Source of the DNA: Hespellia stercorisuis DSM 15480 | Lineage (GTDB): Bacteria > Bacillota > Clostridia > Lachnospirales > Lachnospiraceae | Length of the DNA: 64,000 nt | Direction of reading: 5' to 3' | NCBI RefSeq assembly: GCF_900142165.1 | Contig: NZ_FQZY01000006.1 | Span: forward strand, 97,475-161,474 | In this document: positions 35,625 through 43,928 of the stretch, one piece after another | How positions within the stretch are numbered: the stretch's first letter is position 1 | Layout of the letters: every line of letters starts with the position of its first letter | Notes under the pieces: model-generated | Databases searched by the model: none | Told to the model about the DNA's origin: nothing | The model's input: the letters and a program-made list of their open reading frames with translations, nothing else | Program-made: the position numbers and the translations under genes

Positions 35625-36203
35625 CTACTGCTTTTTTCCACGCTTCAAAGCGGCTTCTACTTTAACCTTGTGCTCGTTAAGCCGCTGTTTCATTGCTTCT
35701 GTGGCATTCACTTTTCTTTCTTTGTTCTCTGCTTTTTTTATTTCTTTCATTTTCGTGCGGTATTCCCTGTCAGCAGCTTTGGCTGCCTCTTCCAGTTCAG
35801 TACATATGGCTGCAGCAGCCGTGTCCACCGCCACTTCTGTAAAAGCAGCTTCCATGACTGTGGAAATAACCGTGTCGGTAATTTCCGTAATGACCGCCTC
35901 AACCTCCGGCCCCTGAATAGCTTCATTGATAACGCCCTGCTGCAAATTGCCGCACAAAATTGTATCGGGAATGTCGTTGCCATCGGTATCGATGAATACC
36001 GTGTCAAAATAGCCATCACCAATCGTATCAATGGCAATGGTATCTGCATTGCCATCGCCAGTCACATCAAGAATGGCAATGTCAGCCACCTTGTCGCCGG
36101 TGATGTCAAACAGGATTGTGTCCTTCTCTGCGGTCCTAACGAGTGACGATTTGAGGTCACGATCCTTGCGTACAGCTTTTTTGATTTCCTTCATAGAATA
36201 CAT
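35625..36203 (-). CDS. Protein with D-x-x-GDG calcium-binding-like repeats
   Basis: 192 residues. Residues about 27-85 hold four tandem repeats of 11-12 residues with the pattern D-x-T-G-D-G-x-x-D-T-I (for example DVTGDGNADTIAIDTIGDGY), like the calcium loops of dockerin or thrombospondin type 3 repeats. An Ala-rich middle and a basic coiled-coil tail follow. No signal peptide is visible, which is odd for such loops. AGGAGGTAGACTACA precedes the ATG. I do not recognise a full-length family; the partner DUF1269 gene downstream also has a Lys/Glu coiled-coil end, so the two may interact (inference). Confidence 0.7.
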   Translation of the reverse strand: MYSMKEIKKAVRKDRDLKSSLVRTAEKDTILFDITGDKVADIAILDVTGDGNADTIAIDTIGDGYFDTVFIDTDGNDIPDTILCGNLQQGVINEAIQGPEVEAVITEITDTVISTVMEAAFTEVAVDTAAAAICTELEEAAKAADREYRTKMKEIKKAENKERKVNATEAMKQRLNEHKVKVEAALKRGKKQ

Positions 36204-36314
36204 TGTAGTCTACCTCCTGTTATAGTTATATTTGATAATTTTCTTGAATCCGAATTGTCGGTATTGCACATCCTCGTTGTCTTAACTTGACTGAAGTATA
36301 GTTTATAAAAAGAC

Positions 36315-36385
36315 AAAAAAATACGGACAAATAAAGTAGTGTGTGGAAATCTGTAACACCTGGCTTCATTTGTCCGTATTTTTTT
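36315..36385. terminator. Perfect 18-bp inverted repeat, bidirectional terminator
   Basis: AAAAAAATACGGACAAAT and its exact complement 35 bases later give a long stem with A and T runs on each side. It ends the TetR gene (minus strand) and lies about 110 bases upstream of the DGD-repeat gene. Confidence 0.8.
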
Positions 36386-36950
36386 ATTCCTTTTTCAATT
36401 TAGCCGCATTCGCAAGAGCAAGTTCGGTAGTTCCCTGCATAACGGCTGTGGCTCTGTCAATCATTGCATTAGGGTCGTCTTTCATTCCGTCACGAACCCA
36501 TCTGACCAGAAATCCGGCCAATGCAGACGCAGACAGGCTTGCAATGAGATTGAGGTCAGAATCCTTAACCTCCATATTTCCCAGCTTGGCACGTATAGAT
36601 TTTGGTATCATCTGCATACCAATCTCATATGCAGTCTGTTCCAGCTTGGTATCATCAATCGAACGGTAAATATGTAATACTGCAGTTTTATTTTTCAGCA
36701 ACTCATTTGCAAGTGCTTTATGCGCCTCTGGCCATTCCACATCTGTGGGAAATGTTTCTTTGATGCGCTCAAGGTCGGCTTTGAACAAGTCATCGATAAG
36801 TGCATAAATATCTTGATAATAGTAATAGAAGGTCTTTCTGTTAATGCCGCAATCATCAACAATATCTTTTACTGTGATTTGGCTCAGAGGTCTATCATTC
36901 AAAAGCTTCATGAAGGAGGTGCAGATTGCCTGCTTTGTGAACTTGGTCAT
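36384..36950 (-). CDS. TetR/AcrR-family regulator
   Basis: 188 residues with an N-terminal TetR HTH (LLNDRPLSQITVKDIVDDCG, INRKTFYYYYQDIYALIDDL) and a C-terminal helical domain of the TetR_C_7 / DhaS-like kind. AAAGGAGAAATTTGCT precedes the ATG. It stands alone, with a strong terminator behind it, and faces away from the flavodoxin gene. A likely target is the DUF1269 operon or itself, but no operator is obvious. Confidence 0.85.
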   Translation of the reverse strand: MTKFTKQAICTSFMKLLNDRPLSQITVKDIVDDCGINRKTFYYYYQDIYALIDDLFKADLERIKETFPTDVEWPEAHKALANELLKNKTAVLHIYRSIDDTKLEQTAYEIGMQMIPKSIRAKLGNMEVKDSDLNLIASLSASALAGFLVRWVRDGMKDDPNAMIDRATAVMQGTTELALANAAKLKKE

Positions 36951-37097
36951 AGCAAATTTCTCCTTTGTATATTATTTCAAGGATATTATATCAAAAACTT
37001 CGCATTGCGACAATAAAATATCTTCTGTCAACCCATCAGGGGAATTTCCCTCAGAGAAAAAATGTGCCAAAGTTATAGATTGCGGAAGGAAGAGTTC

Positions 37098-37127
37098 TTG
37101 ACTATTATCAGCGGATAAAAATATAAT
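37098..37127 (+). promoter_or_regulatory. Sigma-A promoter for the flavodoxin-type gene
   Basis: TTGACT (37098-37103), 18 bases and TATAAT (37122-37127). Confidence 0.65.
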
Positions 37128-37171
37128 AGAAATAGATACTTTTTGCAGTATATCTGAATCGGAGGAGCAAA

Positions 37172-37249
37172 ATGCAGAGCATTTTGCGAGGATGTTTCTT
37201 GTCCGAAGGGCAGGAAGATAGAGATTCAGAGGATTTTCAGTTTACATAA
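37172..37249 (+). CDS. Possible 25-residue leader peptide
   Basis: ATG 37172 has GGAGGAGCAAA just in front, encodes MQSILRGCFLSEGQEDR and eight further residues, and stops 17 bases before the start of the flavodoxin-type gene. It lies behind the promoter at 37098. The good ribosome site is the only evidence that it is translated. Confidence 0.35.
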   Translation: MQSILRGCFLSEGQEDRDSEDFQFT

Positions 37250-37266
37250 AGGAGGCAAAAGATAGA

Positions 37267-37959
37267 ATGAAAATAACAATAATCCATGGACAGAGCCACA
37301 AAGGCTCCACGTATCATGTTGCCAGATTGCTTGCAGAAAAGCTAGGAGGGGAGATAACAGAGTTTTTTCTCCCGCGGGATTTTGATAAATTCTGTGTTGG
37401 GTGTACGAACTGTTTTTCAAAGAAGGAGTCACTCTGCCCGCACTATGAGCAGCTTTTGCCGATTACAAAGGCTATGGATGATGCAGACGTGCTGATTCTG
37501 GCAAGCCCGGTGTATGTATTTCATGCAACGGGGTCAATGAAAGCGTTTCTGGACCATTATGGTTATCGCTGGATGGTGCACAGACCGAGCGGAGCGATGT
37601 TCAAAAAACAGGCAGTCTGTATTTCAACGGCAGCAGGCGGCGGGATGCGCTCAACAAACAAAGATATGGCCCACAGCCTGTTTTTCTGGGGCGTTGCAAA
37701 GGTGTATCAATATGGTGTTGGCGTGCAGGAAACGGCTTTCGAGCGTGTGGACGAGAAGATCAAGGCAAAAATAGACAAAAAAACGACAGCACTTGCAAAG
37801 AAAATAAAAGTAAGAAAGCAGCGGCAGGTACAGCCGGGCATTCGGACGAAAGGTTTTTTCTTTATAATGCATCTTTTGCAGCGAAACGGGTTTAATCCGC
37901 CAGACCGCGACTACTGGATAGAGCAGGGGTGGACGAAGAATGTGCGTCCGTGGAAGTAA
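37267..37959 (+). CDS. Flavodoxin-fold NAD(P)H-dependent FMN reductase
   Basis: 230 residues. An FMN-binding phosphate loop GQSHKGST at 9-16, a cysteine group CVGCTNCFSKKESLC at about 43-57 as in iron-sulphur flavoproteins, and ASPVYVFHATGSMKAFLDHY near 80, typical of NADPH-dependent FMN reductases. The C-terminal tail is basic. AAAGGAGGCAAAAG precedes the ATG. Such proteins pass electrons to small molecules or quinones in the cytoplasm. Monocistronic apart from the possible leader peptide. Confidence 0.87.
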   Translation: MKITIIHGQSHKGSTYHVARLLAEKLGGEITEFFLPRDFDKFCVGCTNCFSKKESLCPHYEQLLPITKAMDDADVLILASPVYVFHATGSMKAFLDHYGYRWMVHRPSGAMFKKQAVCISTAAGGGMRSTNKDMAHSLFFWGVAKVYQYGVGVQETAFERVDEKIKAKIDKKTTALAKKIKVRKQRQVQPGIRTKGFFFIMHLLQRNGFNPPDRDYWIEQGWTKNVRPWK

Positions 37960-37977
37960 GAGGATATGGCACTTATC

Positions 37978-38013
37978 TATATTCTTTATCATTAAAAAAT
38001 GACAAAGAATATA
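37978..38013. terminator. Hairpin between convergent genes
   Basis: TATATTCTTTATCATT pairs with AATGACAAAGAATATA (one mismatch) over 4 bases, between the reductase and the GGDEF gene that end toward each other. Confidence 0.65.
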
Positions 38014-38016
38014 GAA

Positions 38017-39651
38017 TTAAGAAACAGGGGACAGCTGCTTTATAGTGCGCTTGTTCTCATACATACGTGCATCAGCAAGTTCAATGGTGCGGTTTAAGTC
38101 ACTCTGCGTTTCGCTGGTATCACACACGCCGATGGCGTAACTCAGCGTGGCGGGCAAAGAACTGTCGTAATTGTACGCTTCGGTGGCCTGCTCCAGTGCG
38201 CGCACCATTTCGTCGGCCTTTCCGGAGGGCAGACCATCACAGAACACCCAAAATTCGTCACCGCCCACGCGGTAGCACTTTCCAACGGATAAGAACACAC
38301 GGTTCAACACGTCACCAAACGCATGAATCAACTGATCACCCGCACCGTGGCCGTAGAGATCGTTTGTTGCCTTTAAGTTATTCAGATCCATGAAAAATGC
38401 TGTGCGTACAGTTTCCCCACACCACGCGTTCTTGTCCAGCTCAAACGCCGCACGTGAGTAACAGTGCGAAAGTGGGTCCTGCAATGCCAGCGTCTTGTAA
38501 TAGGATTCCCGCACAGCCTCTGCACTGTGCCGCATGAGTAAGCGGACAAATTGATACATTTGATATAACAAATAAGACAAAATACCAATTTTCAGGAAAA
38601 ACACATTGTTTTCTCCGACTTCACACAAGAACAAAGTAAGGTCAATCGCACCGGTCAGTGCAATTAGTCCCCCGAAATAAAGTCCACGATTACTCTTTTT
38701 ACGGATAAGGCCATATACAAGACAGGTAATCACCGCTAAAATTCCCGCAATCTGTACTGCCTGTGTCATCGGCAAAAGCCGTCGCAATTCTATGCCACTG
38801 AGCAGCGATATTGCCAACTCCGCTATTGCAACAGTTGCGCCGACTCCTGCAATGAGCCTTAGCAGTTTCCCGCGCCAATCTTCCAACTCCCAGCCAAATA
38901 GAGCCAGCAGTGGGGGACCAACCATAGCAAAGGACAGCATGTCCACCAGATAGACGATCCGTGCGTTAGAGGCAAGGTATACGATGCTATAGCTTTCGCA
39001 CATGAAATATAGTCCGCAGTTAATCGCCAAAAAGCCGCGCAGCAGCATTTTGTATAGGTCAATCCCCTTGCGGGCCATCAGTGAGAGGCCCAGCAGAATC
39101 AGCCCACTGAGCAGAATCAGCGTGTTGAGTACAAGAGCCGGAATATCCCGCAGCAGTTGTTGTTTAAGGAAAACCGCCTCATTGGCGATGATCAGTTCAG
39201 GCATTGAAACGTGGGTCAGTCCGCTTGCAGGCACGGTGACACGAATTTCCAGATGCCCATCGTTCACTTTCTGCGGCAGGGGGATATGCGTGAAATAGTT
39301 GCCCAACGAATACGTCTGCGGTTCAACGTGGTAAAGGACCTCCCCGTCAAGGAAAATCGTCATAAACGTGTGATTGGCCTGCAAAATCAGCGATGGAGTT
39401 GTTCGACCGGAAAAGGCGTAATTCAGCGTGAATTGCAGCTGTGTTTCACCCGTCACATCAAAATAGTCAGGAAGGGCAATTTTTGTACGCTGACCGTCGC
39501 TGATCAGCTCGCCATCTTGAACGAGCACAATCTGCTCATCGACTGCCTTGGGAAGTGCTGTCGCCTCCCGATTGGAGATGGAAAGCCAGAGCATGGCCAG
39601 ATACATAACAAGTATGGAGAAGATAAACACAATACACGCTTTTTTTTTCAT
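38017..39651 (-). CDS. Membrane diguanylate cyclase (7TM + GGDEF)
   Basis: About 544 residues. A TM helix near the N-terminus, an extracytoplasmic beta domain (30-170) like 7TMR-DISM sensors, seven to eight TM helices (175-380) and a GGDEF domain at 395-540 with an intact VGGDEFWVF near 463 and DLNNLKATNDLYGH for substrate binding. No RxxD inhibitory site is seen upstream of GGDEF. It makes c-di-GMP in response to an external signal. ATG 39651 has AGAGG in front; a GTG 27 bases earlier lacks a ribosome site. c-di-GMP commonly controls surface fibres, but a link to the matrix operon here is speculation. Confidence 0.88.
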   Translation of the reverse strand: MKKKACIVFIFSILVMYLAMLWLSISNREATALPKAVDEQIVLVQDGELISDGQRTKIALPDYFDVTGETQLQFTLNYAFSGRTTPSLILQANHTFMTIFLDGEVLYHVEPQTYSLGNYFTHIPLPQKVNDGHLEIRVTVPASGLTHVSMPELIIANEAVFLKQQLLRDIPALVLNTLILLSGLILLGLSLMARKGIDLYKMLLRGFLAINCGLYFMCESYSIVYLASNARIVYLVDMLSFAMVGPPLLALFGWELEDWRGKLLRLIAGVGATVAIAELAISLLSGIELRRLLPMTQAVQIAGILAVITCLVYGLIRKKSNRGLYFGGLIALTGAIDLTLFLCEVGENNVFFLKIGILSYLLYQMYQFVRLLMRHSAEAVRESYYKTLALQDPLSHCYSRAAFELDKNAWCGETVRTAFFMDLNNLKATNDLYGHGAGDQLIHAFGDVLNRVFLSVGKCYRVGGDEFWVFCDGLPSGKADEMVRALEQATEAYNYDSSLPATLSYAIGVCDTSETQSDLNRTIELADARMYENKRTIKQLSPVS

Positions 39652-39770
39652 AGGAGCCTCTTTTCCAGATGATTTCACAATCTGTTTTATCAGTATTTTC
39701 CACCATGATGGAATTATCTTACCATATCCAAATTGAAAAATCTATGATAGGGAGGATCCTTTTTGGTGGA

Positions 39771-40619
39771 TCAGGTGGGGATAGCCGGTACGAACTCAAA
39801 AGCAGCATGTGCACTATGCAGGTCGATCACCGGCGTGCCATGATTCCAAAGGCACACATGTACACAGGTATTGGTATTTTCACGTATGGTTCCAGACATC
39901 TGTCCATTTACGGGGGCACGTAAAGGATGGCTGTTAGCTGGTGATTTCATAGTAATCTTAAGAAGAAGCTTTCCCTGGGAAAGGCAGATCTGTTTGGAAT
40001 CTGCCTTGTGGATACGGACATGGCGGTAGGTGGCAAGGCGGTACTCGTGACCTTTATATAGGATGGCGCAGATGCAGCCTGTAAAATTGATACTGTAAAT
40101 TGGTATATGGGCAATAGACACCATGATAGAGCAGGGTTCCGAAAAATCATTGCACTGTAACCAGATATAGGAGCTTGGAAAAGAAGTACCGCTGTCCTTC
40201 TCAATATATCCGGTACCATCGTTAAAGCCGTGTATCTGACCATCTATTTTTAAACTGCCGCTGAGACTATGGGCCATGCTGATGACACCGTGGCGGCATT
40301 CCATAGGAAGATACCGGAAAGGTCCCATGATGTCTGAGCAGAGAGGTGCAAGCTTCCCATATTCAATTCTGCCACGGATACCAGGCAGATCAATCGTGCA
40401 GCCGGAATATGAGAAAAGACAGTTTCCAGCATGGATACCATGGTTGTCTATTGTCAAGTTGGGCACAGGAAACTGCCGTGCCCCGCAGTTTCCAATCATC
40501 TGAATAAATGGACCGCTCTCGGCTCTTCCCGGTATAAATGCAATCATCTCGTTTCCCGCCTGGTGTTTAAAATACCAGCCTTCAAATCCCTTGTTCGATT
40601 TCCTCCACAAATGTTTCAT
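39771..40619 (-). CDS. Tocopherol cyclase-like protein
   Basis: 282 residues, beginning KHLWRKSNKGFEGWYFKHQ and IAFIPGRAESGPFIQMI, with GTGYIEKDSGTSFPSSYIWL in the middle. These segments are characteristic of the tocopherol-cyclase-like family (PF14249), a lipocalin-like beta fold. Bacterial members outside phototrophs have no known substrate and may act on isoprenoid or lipid molecules. ATG 40619 is preceded by GGAGGTAGTGAT. An in-frame upstream extension to 40736 has no ribosome site. Confidence 0.8.
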   Translation of the reverse strand: MKHLWRKSNKGFEGWYFKHQAGNEMIAFIPGRAESGPFIQMIGNCGARQFPVPNLTIDNHGIHAGNCLFSYSGCTIDLPGIRGRIEYGKLAPLCSDIMGPFRYLPMECRHGVISMAHSLSGSLKIDGQIHGFNDGTGYIEKDSGTSFPSSYIWLQCNDFSEPCSIMVSIAHIPIYSINFTGCICAILYKGHEYRLATYRHVRIHKADSKQICLSQGKLLLKITMKSPANSHPLRAPVNGQMSGTIRENTNTCVHVCLWNHGTPVIDLHSAHAAFEFVPAIPT

Positions 40620-40928
40620 ATCACTACCTCCATGGCAGGTAGTATTGACCGTTTCAAGCAGAATCATGCCGGGAGTGGAGTATTTCTGGATGATGCAATC
40701 AAAAGCCGGCTGACTCCGTTGTCTGATCTGGCTCATGATTCGAAGTGGAAAGAAAAATATCAGGTTATTGATGCCAGAGCGTTAATTGTGGTATGGTATA
40801 CGTGACAACAATAGCAGCAACAGATAAAAGTCCGCGAGCGAGATGAAGCAGAGCGGAATGGAACGAAACTGTGGAGAAAAACTTAGGGGCAATCTTTGGT
40901 TTCCCACTTATATCAGGAGGCACGTAAA
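40620..40928. other. Divergent intergenic region
   Basis: About 310 bases between the tocopherol-cyclase-like gene and the LysR gene, which are transcribed apart. A LysR site would be expected here, but I see no clear T-N11-A palindrome or consensus promoter. Confidence 0.4.
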
Positions 40929-41837
40929 TTGACATTACAACAGTTAAAATATATTGTCACAGTCGCGGAATGCGGTACAATCAGTGAGGCAGCGAAGCGG
41001 CTGTTCATATCACAGCCAAGTCTTACCAATGCAATCAAGGACATTGAGGAGGAGATGCAGCTCGCGATCTTTCATAGAAGCAGCAGAGGGGTTGTTGTTT
41101 CCAACGAAGGGGATGAATTTTTGGCTTACGCAAGACAGGTTCTGGAACAGGCTGATCTTTTGGAGGCGAAATTCAAGCACACGGACAGAAAAACTCCCAG
41201 ATTTTCGGTGTCATCCCAGCATTACTCGTTTGCTGTAAATGCATTTGTGGATGTTATACGCGAGTTTGATGCAAATTCTTATGATTTTACATTGAGAGAG
41301 ACGCAGACATTTGAGATCATTGAAGATGTGAGTCATCTGAAAAGCGAGATCGGTATTCTGTATACGTCCGAAAAAAACGAAGAAGTTTTGAAGAAGCTGA
41401 TAAAAGCGAATGGACTGCAGTTTGAAAAATTATTCACGGCCAATCCACATGTATTTATCAGTTCCACGCATCCGCTGGCGGGGAAAAAGACGATCACAAT
41501 GGAGGATCTGGAGGATTTCCCGTATTTGTCGTTCGAACAGGGAGATTATAATTCTTTCTATTTTTCAGAAGAAATTCTAAGTACTCTGGACCGGAGGAAA
41601 AATATTAAAGTACGCGACAGGGCAACACTGTTCAATCTGTTGGTAGGGCTGGATGGGTACACCGTCAGTTCTGGTGTGATCAGCAAAGAACTGAACGGAG
41701 AAACGATTATAGCCAGGCCGCTTCAGGTAGATGAAAGCATGGAAATCGGAATTATCACGCAAAAGAATATGCCGCTGTCTGCGTATGGAAAGTGCTACAT
41801 TGAAGCATTGTATCAATATGTTTCTGATTTGAGATAG
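40929..41837 (+). CDS. LysR-family regulator
   Basis: About 302 residues. LQQLKYIVTVAECGTISEAA, KRLFISQPSLTNAIKDIEEE is the LysR HTH; the rest is the two-lobed periplasmic-binding-like effector domain. The start is TTG 40929 with AGGAGGCACGTAAA upstream. It is divergent from the tocopherol-cyclase-like gene, which is the usual position relative to a LysR target, and it precedes the first of three ABC operons by 315 bases. Which of these it controls is unknown. Confidence 0.88.
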   Translation: MTLQQLKYIVTVAECGTISEAAKRLFISQPSLTNAIKDIEEEMQLAIFHRSSRGVVVSNEGDEFLAYARQVLEQADLLEAKFKHTDRKTPRFSVSSQHYSFAVNAFVDVIREFDANSYDFTLRETQTFEIIEDVSHLKSEIGILYTSEKNEEVLKKLIKANGLQFEKLFTANPHVFISSTHPLAGKKTITMEDLEDFPYLSFEQGDYNSFYFSEEILSTLDRRKNIKVRDRATLFNLLVGLDGYTVSSGVISKELNGETIIARPLQVDESMEIGIITQKNMPLSAYGKCYIEALYQYVSDLR

Positions 41838-41910
41838 CTATATACTGTGAGCAACATCTCTGGTGAGAAACGGTGAAGTTGATTTTTGTATCATTCGAGA
41901 GATTTTATAT

Positions 41911-41955
41911 TTGACAGCGAATGAAAAGATGATATAATGGTTAGTGGACACTAAC
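41911..41955 (+). promoter_or_regulatory. Promoter of ABC operon 1 with operator 1a
   Basis: TTGACA (41911-41916), 16 bases and TATAAT (41933-41938). Directly behind the -10, GTTAGTGGACACTAAC (41940-41955) is a palindrome of the form GTTAG-N6-CTAAC that would cover the transcription start. The same form occurs at 42061, 46493 and 53900. Confidence 0.8.
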
Positions 41956-41993
41956 TACTGAACGGATTCAAAGACTAAGAGCAGAATCAGGAG

Positions 41994-42044
41994 TTAGCCT
42001 GGCTAATAATGACGGCTGAGTGTGGCGGGAGAAAGAGCCCGCCA
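41994..42044 (+). promoter_or_regulatory. Leader palindrome and hairpin of ABC operon 1
   Basis: TTAGCC-T-GGCTAA (41994-42006) is a related but shorter palindrome. TGGCGGG/CCCGCCA (42023-42044) forms a GC-rich hairpin followed by TATATTTC, possibly an attenuator in the long leader. Confidence 0.5.
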
Positions 42045-42060
42045 TATATTTCACACAGCA

Positions 42061-42076
42061 GTTAGCTGAAACTAAC
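42061..42076. promoter_or_regulatory. Operator 1b, GTTAG-N6-CTAAC
   Basis: GTTAGCTGAAACTAAC, the second copy of the motif in the leader of ABC operon 1, about 75 bases before the first gene. Confidence 0.7.
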
Positions 42077-42152
42077 ACAAGAAAGGAGAGAGTAACATAC
42101 AAATAAAAAATAACAGGATTGCAAATATCCGCTTAATGGAGGCGAATGTAAA

Positions 42153-43928
42153 ATGAAAAAAGAAAGTTCTTTGCAGAAATTATTTGATTATGCGGGAAAC
42201 TACAGGTATTTGACGATATTCTCATGGATATTGTCCGTTATCAGCGCATGGATTGCACTGGTTCCGTTTTATTACATATGGAAAATTGTGGATGAAGTAT
42301 TGCAGGTGTTACCGGATTTTGGTAAAGCAGTGCATCTGAGTCGGTATGGCTGGAGCGCGGTAGGGTTTGCCCTGCTGTCAATGCTCATTTATATATGCGC
42401 TCTGATGTGCTCTCATATTGCCGCCTTCCGTGTGCAGGCAAATATGCGGTCGCAGACGATGCGGCATATCATAACACTTCCGATGGGGTTTATGGATGGA
42501 ATCGGGAGCGGGAAAATCCGTAAAATCGTCAATGAATCCAGTGAGGCCACGGAAACGTATCTGGCGCATCAGTTGCCAGACCGTGCAGGCGCAATGGCAA
42601 CACCGGTGGGACTGCTGGTTCTTCTGCTGGTATTTGACTGGCGTCTGGGTCTGTTAAGTCTGGTCCCTGTCGTGATCGCATTTTTAATTATGGGAAGTAT
42701 GACGGGAAATGAGATGAAGGAAAAGATGGCACAGTATCAGAACTCCCTGGAGGAGATGTCGAATGAAGCAGTGGAATACGTGCGCGGCGTGCCTGTCGTA
42801 AAGACATTTGGTCAGTCGGTATTCTCCTTCAAGCGATTCAAAGAAGCCATCGACAGTTATGAAAAATGGGTCATTTCCTACACGAAGGATCTGCGTCTGC
42901 CGATGGTCATGTATACGACAATGATCAATGCGGTCTTTGCGGTATTGATCGCAGCTGCGTTTTTGTTTACAGCGAATGGCATTACCAATACGTTTTTACT
43001 GAACCTGATTTTTTATATTATGATTACACCGATCATCACGGTCACTTTGAACAAAATTATGTTTTCCAGCGAAAATGCAATGATTGTAGAAGATGCGATA
43101 GCAAGGATTGACAGTGTGATGTCGATAAAGCCGTTGGAAGAAACAGAGACGCCGCAGTCTCCGAAAGGAACTTCCATTACACTGGAACAGGTTTCCTTCC
43201 GATATCAGGATGCCGCAAAGGATGCAGTTCATAAGGTGTCGCTTTGTATAAAGGAGGGAGAGCATGTGGCGTTTGTCGGCCCGTCCGGCGGAGGAAAAAC
43301 AACACTGGCCAGCCTGATCGCGAGATTCTGGGATGCGTCAGAAGGAAAGATCTGTATCGGCGGAGTCGATGTGAGGCAGATTGCGAGCAGAGAACTTATG
43401 AATACAGTGTCCTTCGTATTCCAGGACAGCAAACTCCTGAAGATGTCTATTCTGGACAATGTCCGAATGGGAAAACCGGATGCATCCAAAGCTGAGGTAC
43501 TACAGGCATTAACAGATGCGGGATGTGACGATATTCTTGCCAAGATGCCGGAAGGCGTCGATACCATAATTGGAAGCCGCGGAACGTATGTGTCCGGTGG
43601 TGAGGCGCAGCGGATTTCAATTGCAAGAGCCATGCTGAAAAATGCACCGATTCTGATTTTGGATGAGGCAACGGCATTTGCGGATCCGGATAATGAAGCA
43701 AAGGTGCAGGAGGCATTTGCAAGGTTATCCAAAGGAAAGACGGTCATTATGATTGCGCACCGATTATCAACGATCACGGGTACCGACCGGATCTACGTAC
43801 TGAAGGACGGGCGGATTGAGGAGCAGGGCAGTCACGATGCGCTGGAAAAACAGGCAGGACTGTATGCGCATATGTGGACAGAATATAACAAATCAGCAAA
43901 CTGGAAAGTAGGAGGTGCATTATCATGA
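42153..43928 (+). CDS. ABC exporter-fold half-transporter 1A (IrtAB/YbtPQ-like)
   Basis: 591 residues. TM domain to about 310 with VFDWRLGLLSLVPVVIAFLI and EYVRGVPVVKTFGQS, both typical of the siderophore-type IrtAB/YbtPQ group of exporter-fold transporters. ATPase domain: Walker A GPSGGGKTT near 376, signature VSGGE near 480, ILILDEATAFADP and IAHR. Substrate is unknown; siderophore or other small-molecule transport is a family-based guess. TGGAGG precedes the ATG. It overlaps the partner gene by 4 bases and is controlled by the promoter and operators at 41911-42076. Confidence 0.88.
   Translation: MKKESSLQKLFDYAGNYRYLTIFSWILSVISAWIALVPFYYIWKIVDEVLQVLPDFGKAVHLSRYGWSAVGFALLSMLIYICALMCSHIAAFRVQANMRSQTMRHIITLPMGFMDGIGSGKIRKIVNESSEATETYLAHQLPDRAGAMATPVGLLVLLLVFDWRLGLLSLVPVVIAFLIMGSMTGNEMKEKMAQYQNSLEEMSNEAVEYVRGVPVVKTFGQSVFSFKRFKEAIDSYEKWVISYTKDLRLPMVMYTTMINAVFAVLIAAAFLFTANGITNTFLLNLIFYIMITPIITVTLNKIMFSSENAMIVEDAIARIDSVMSIKPLEETETPQSPKGTSITLEQVSFRYQDAAKDAVHKVSLCIKEGEHVAFVGPSGGGKTTLASLIARFWDASEGKICIGGVDVRQIASRELMNTVSFVFQDSKLLKMSILDNVRMGKPDASKAEVLQALTDAGCDDILAKMPEGVDTIIGSRGTYVSGGEAQRISIARAMLKNAPILILDEATAFADPDNEAKVQEAFARLSKGKTVIMIAHRLSTITGTDRIYVLKDGRIEEQGSHDALEKQAGLYAHMWTEYNKSANWKVGGALS

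Noticed and set aside
41994..42044. Riboswitch in the leader of ABC operon 1
   Set aside because: The palindromes and hairpin do not match any riboswitch class I know; operator and attenuator explain them better.
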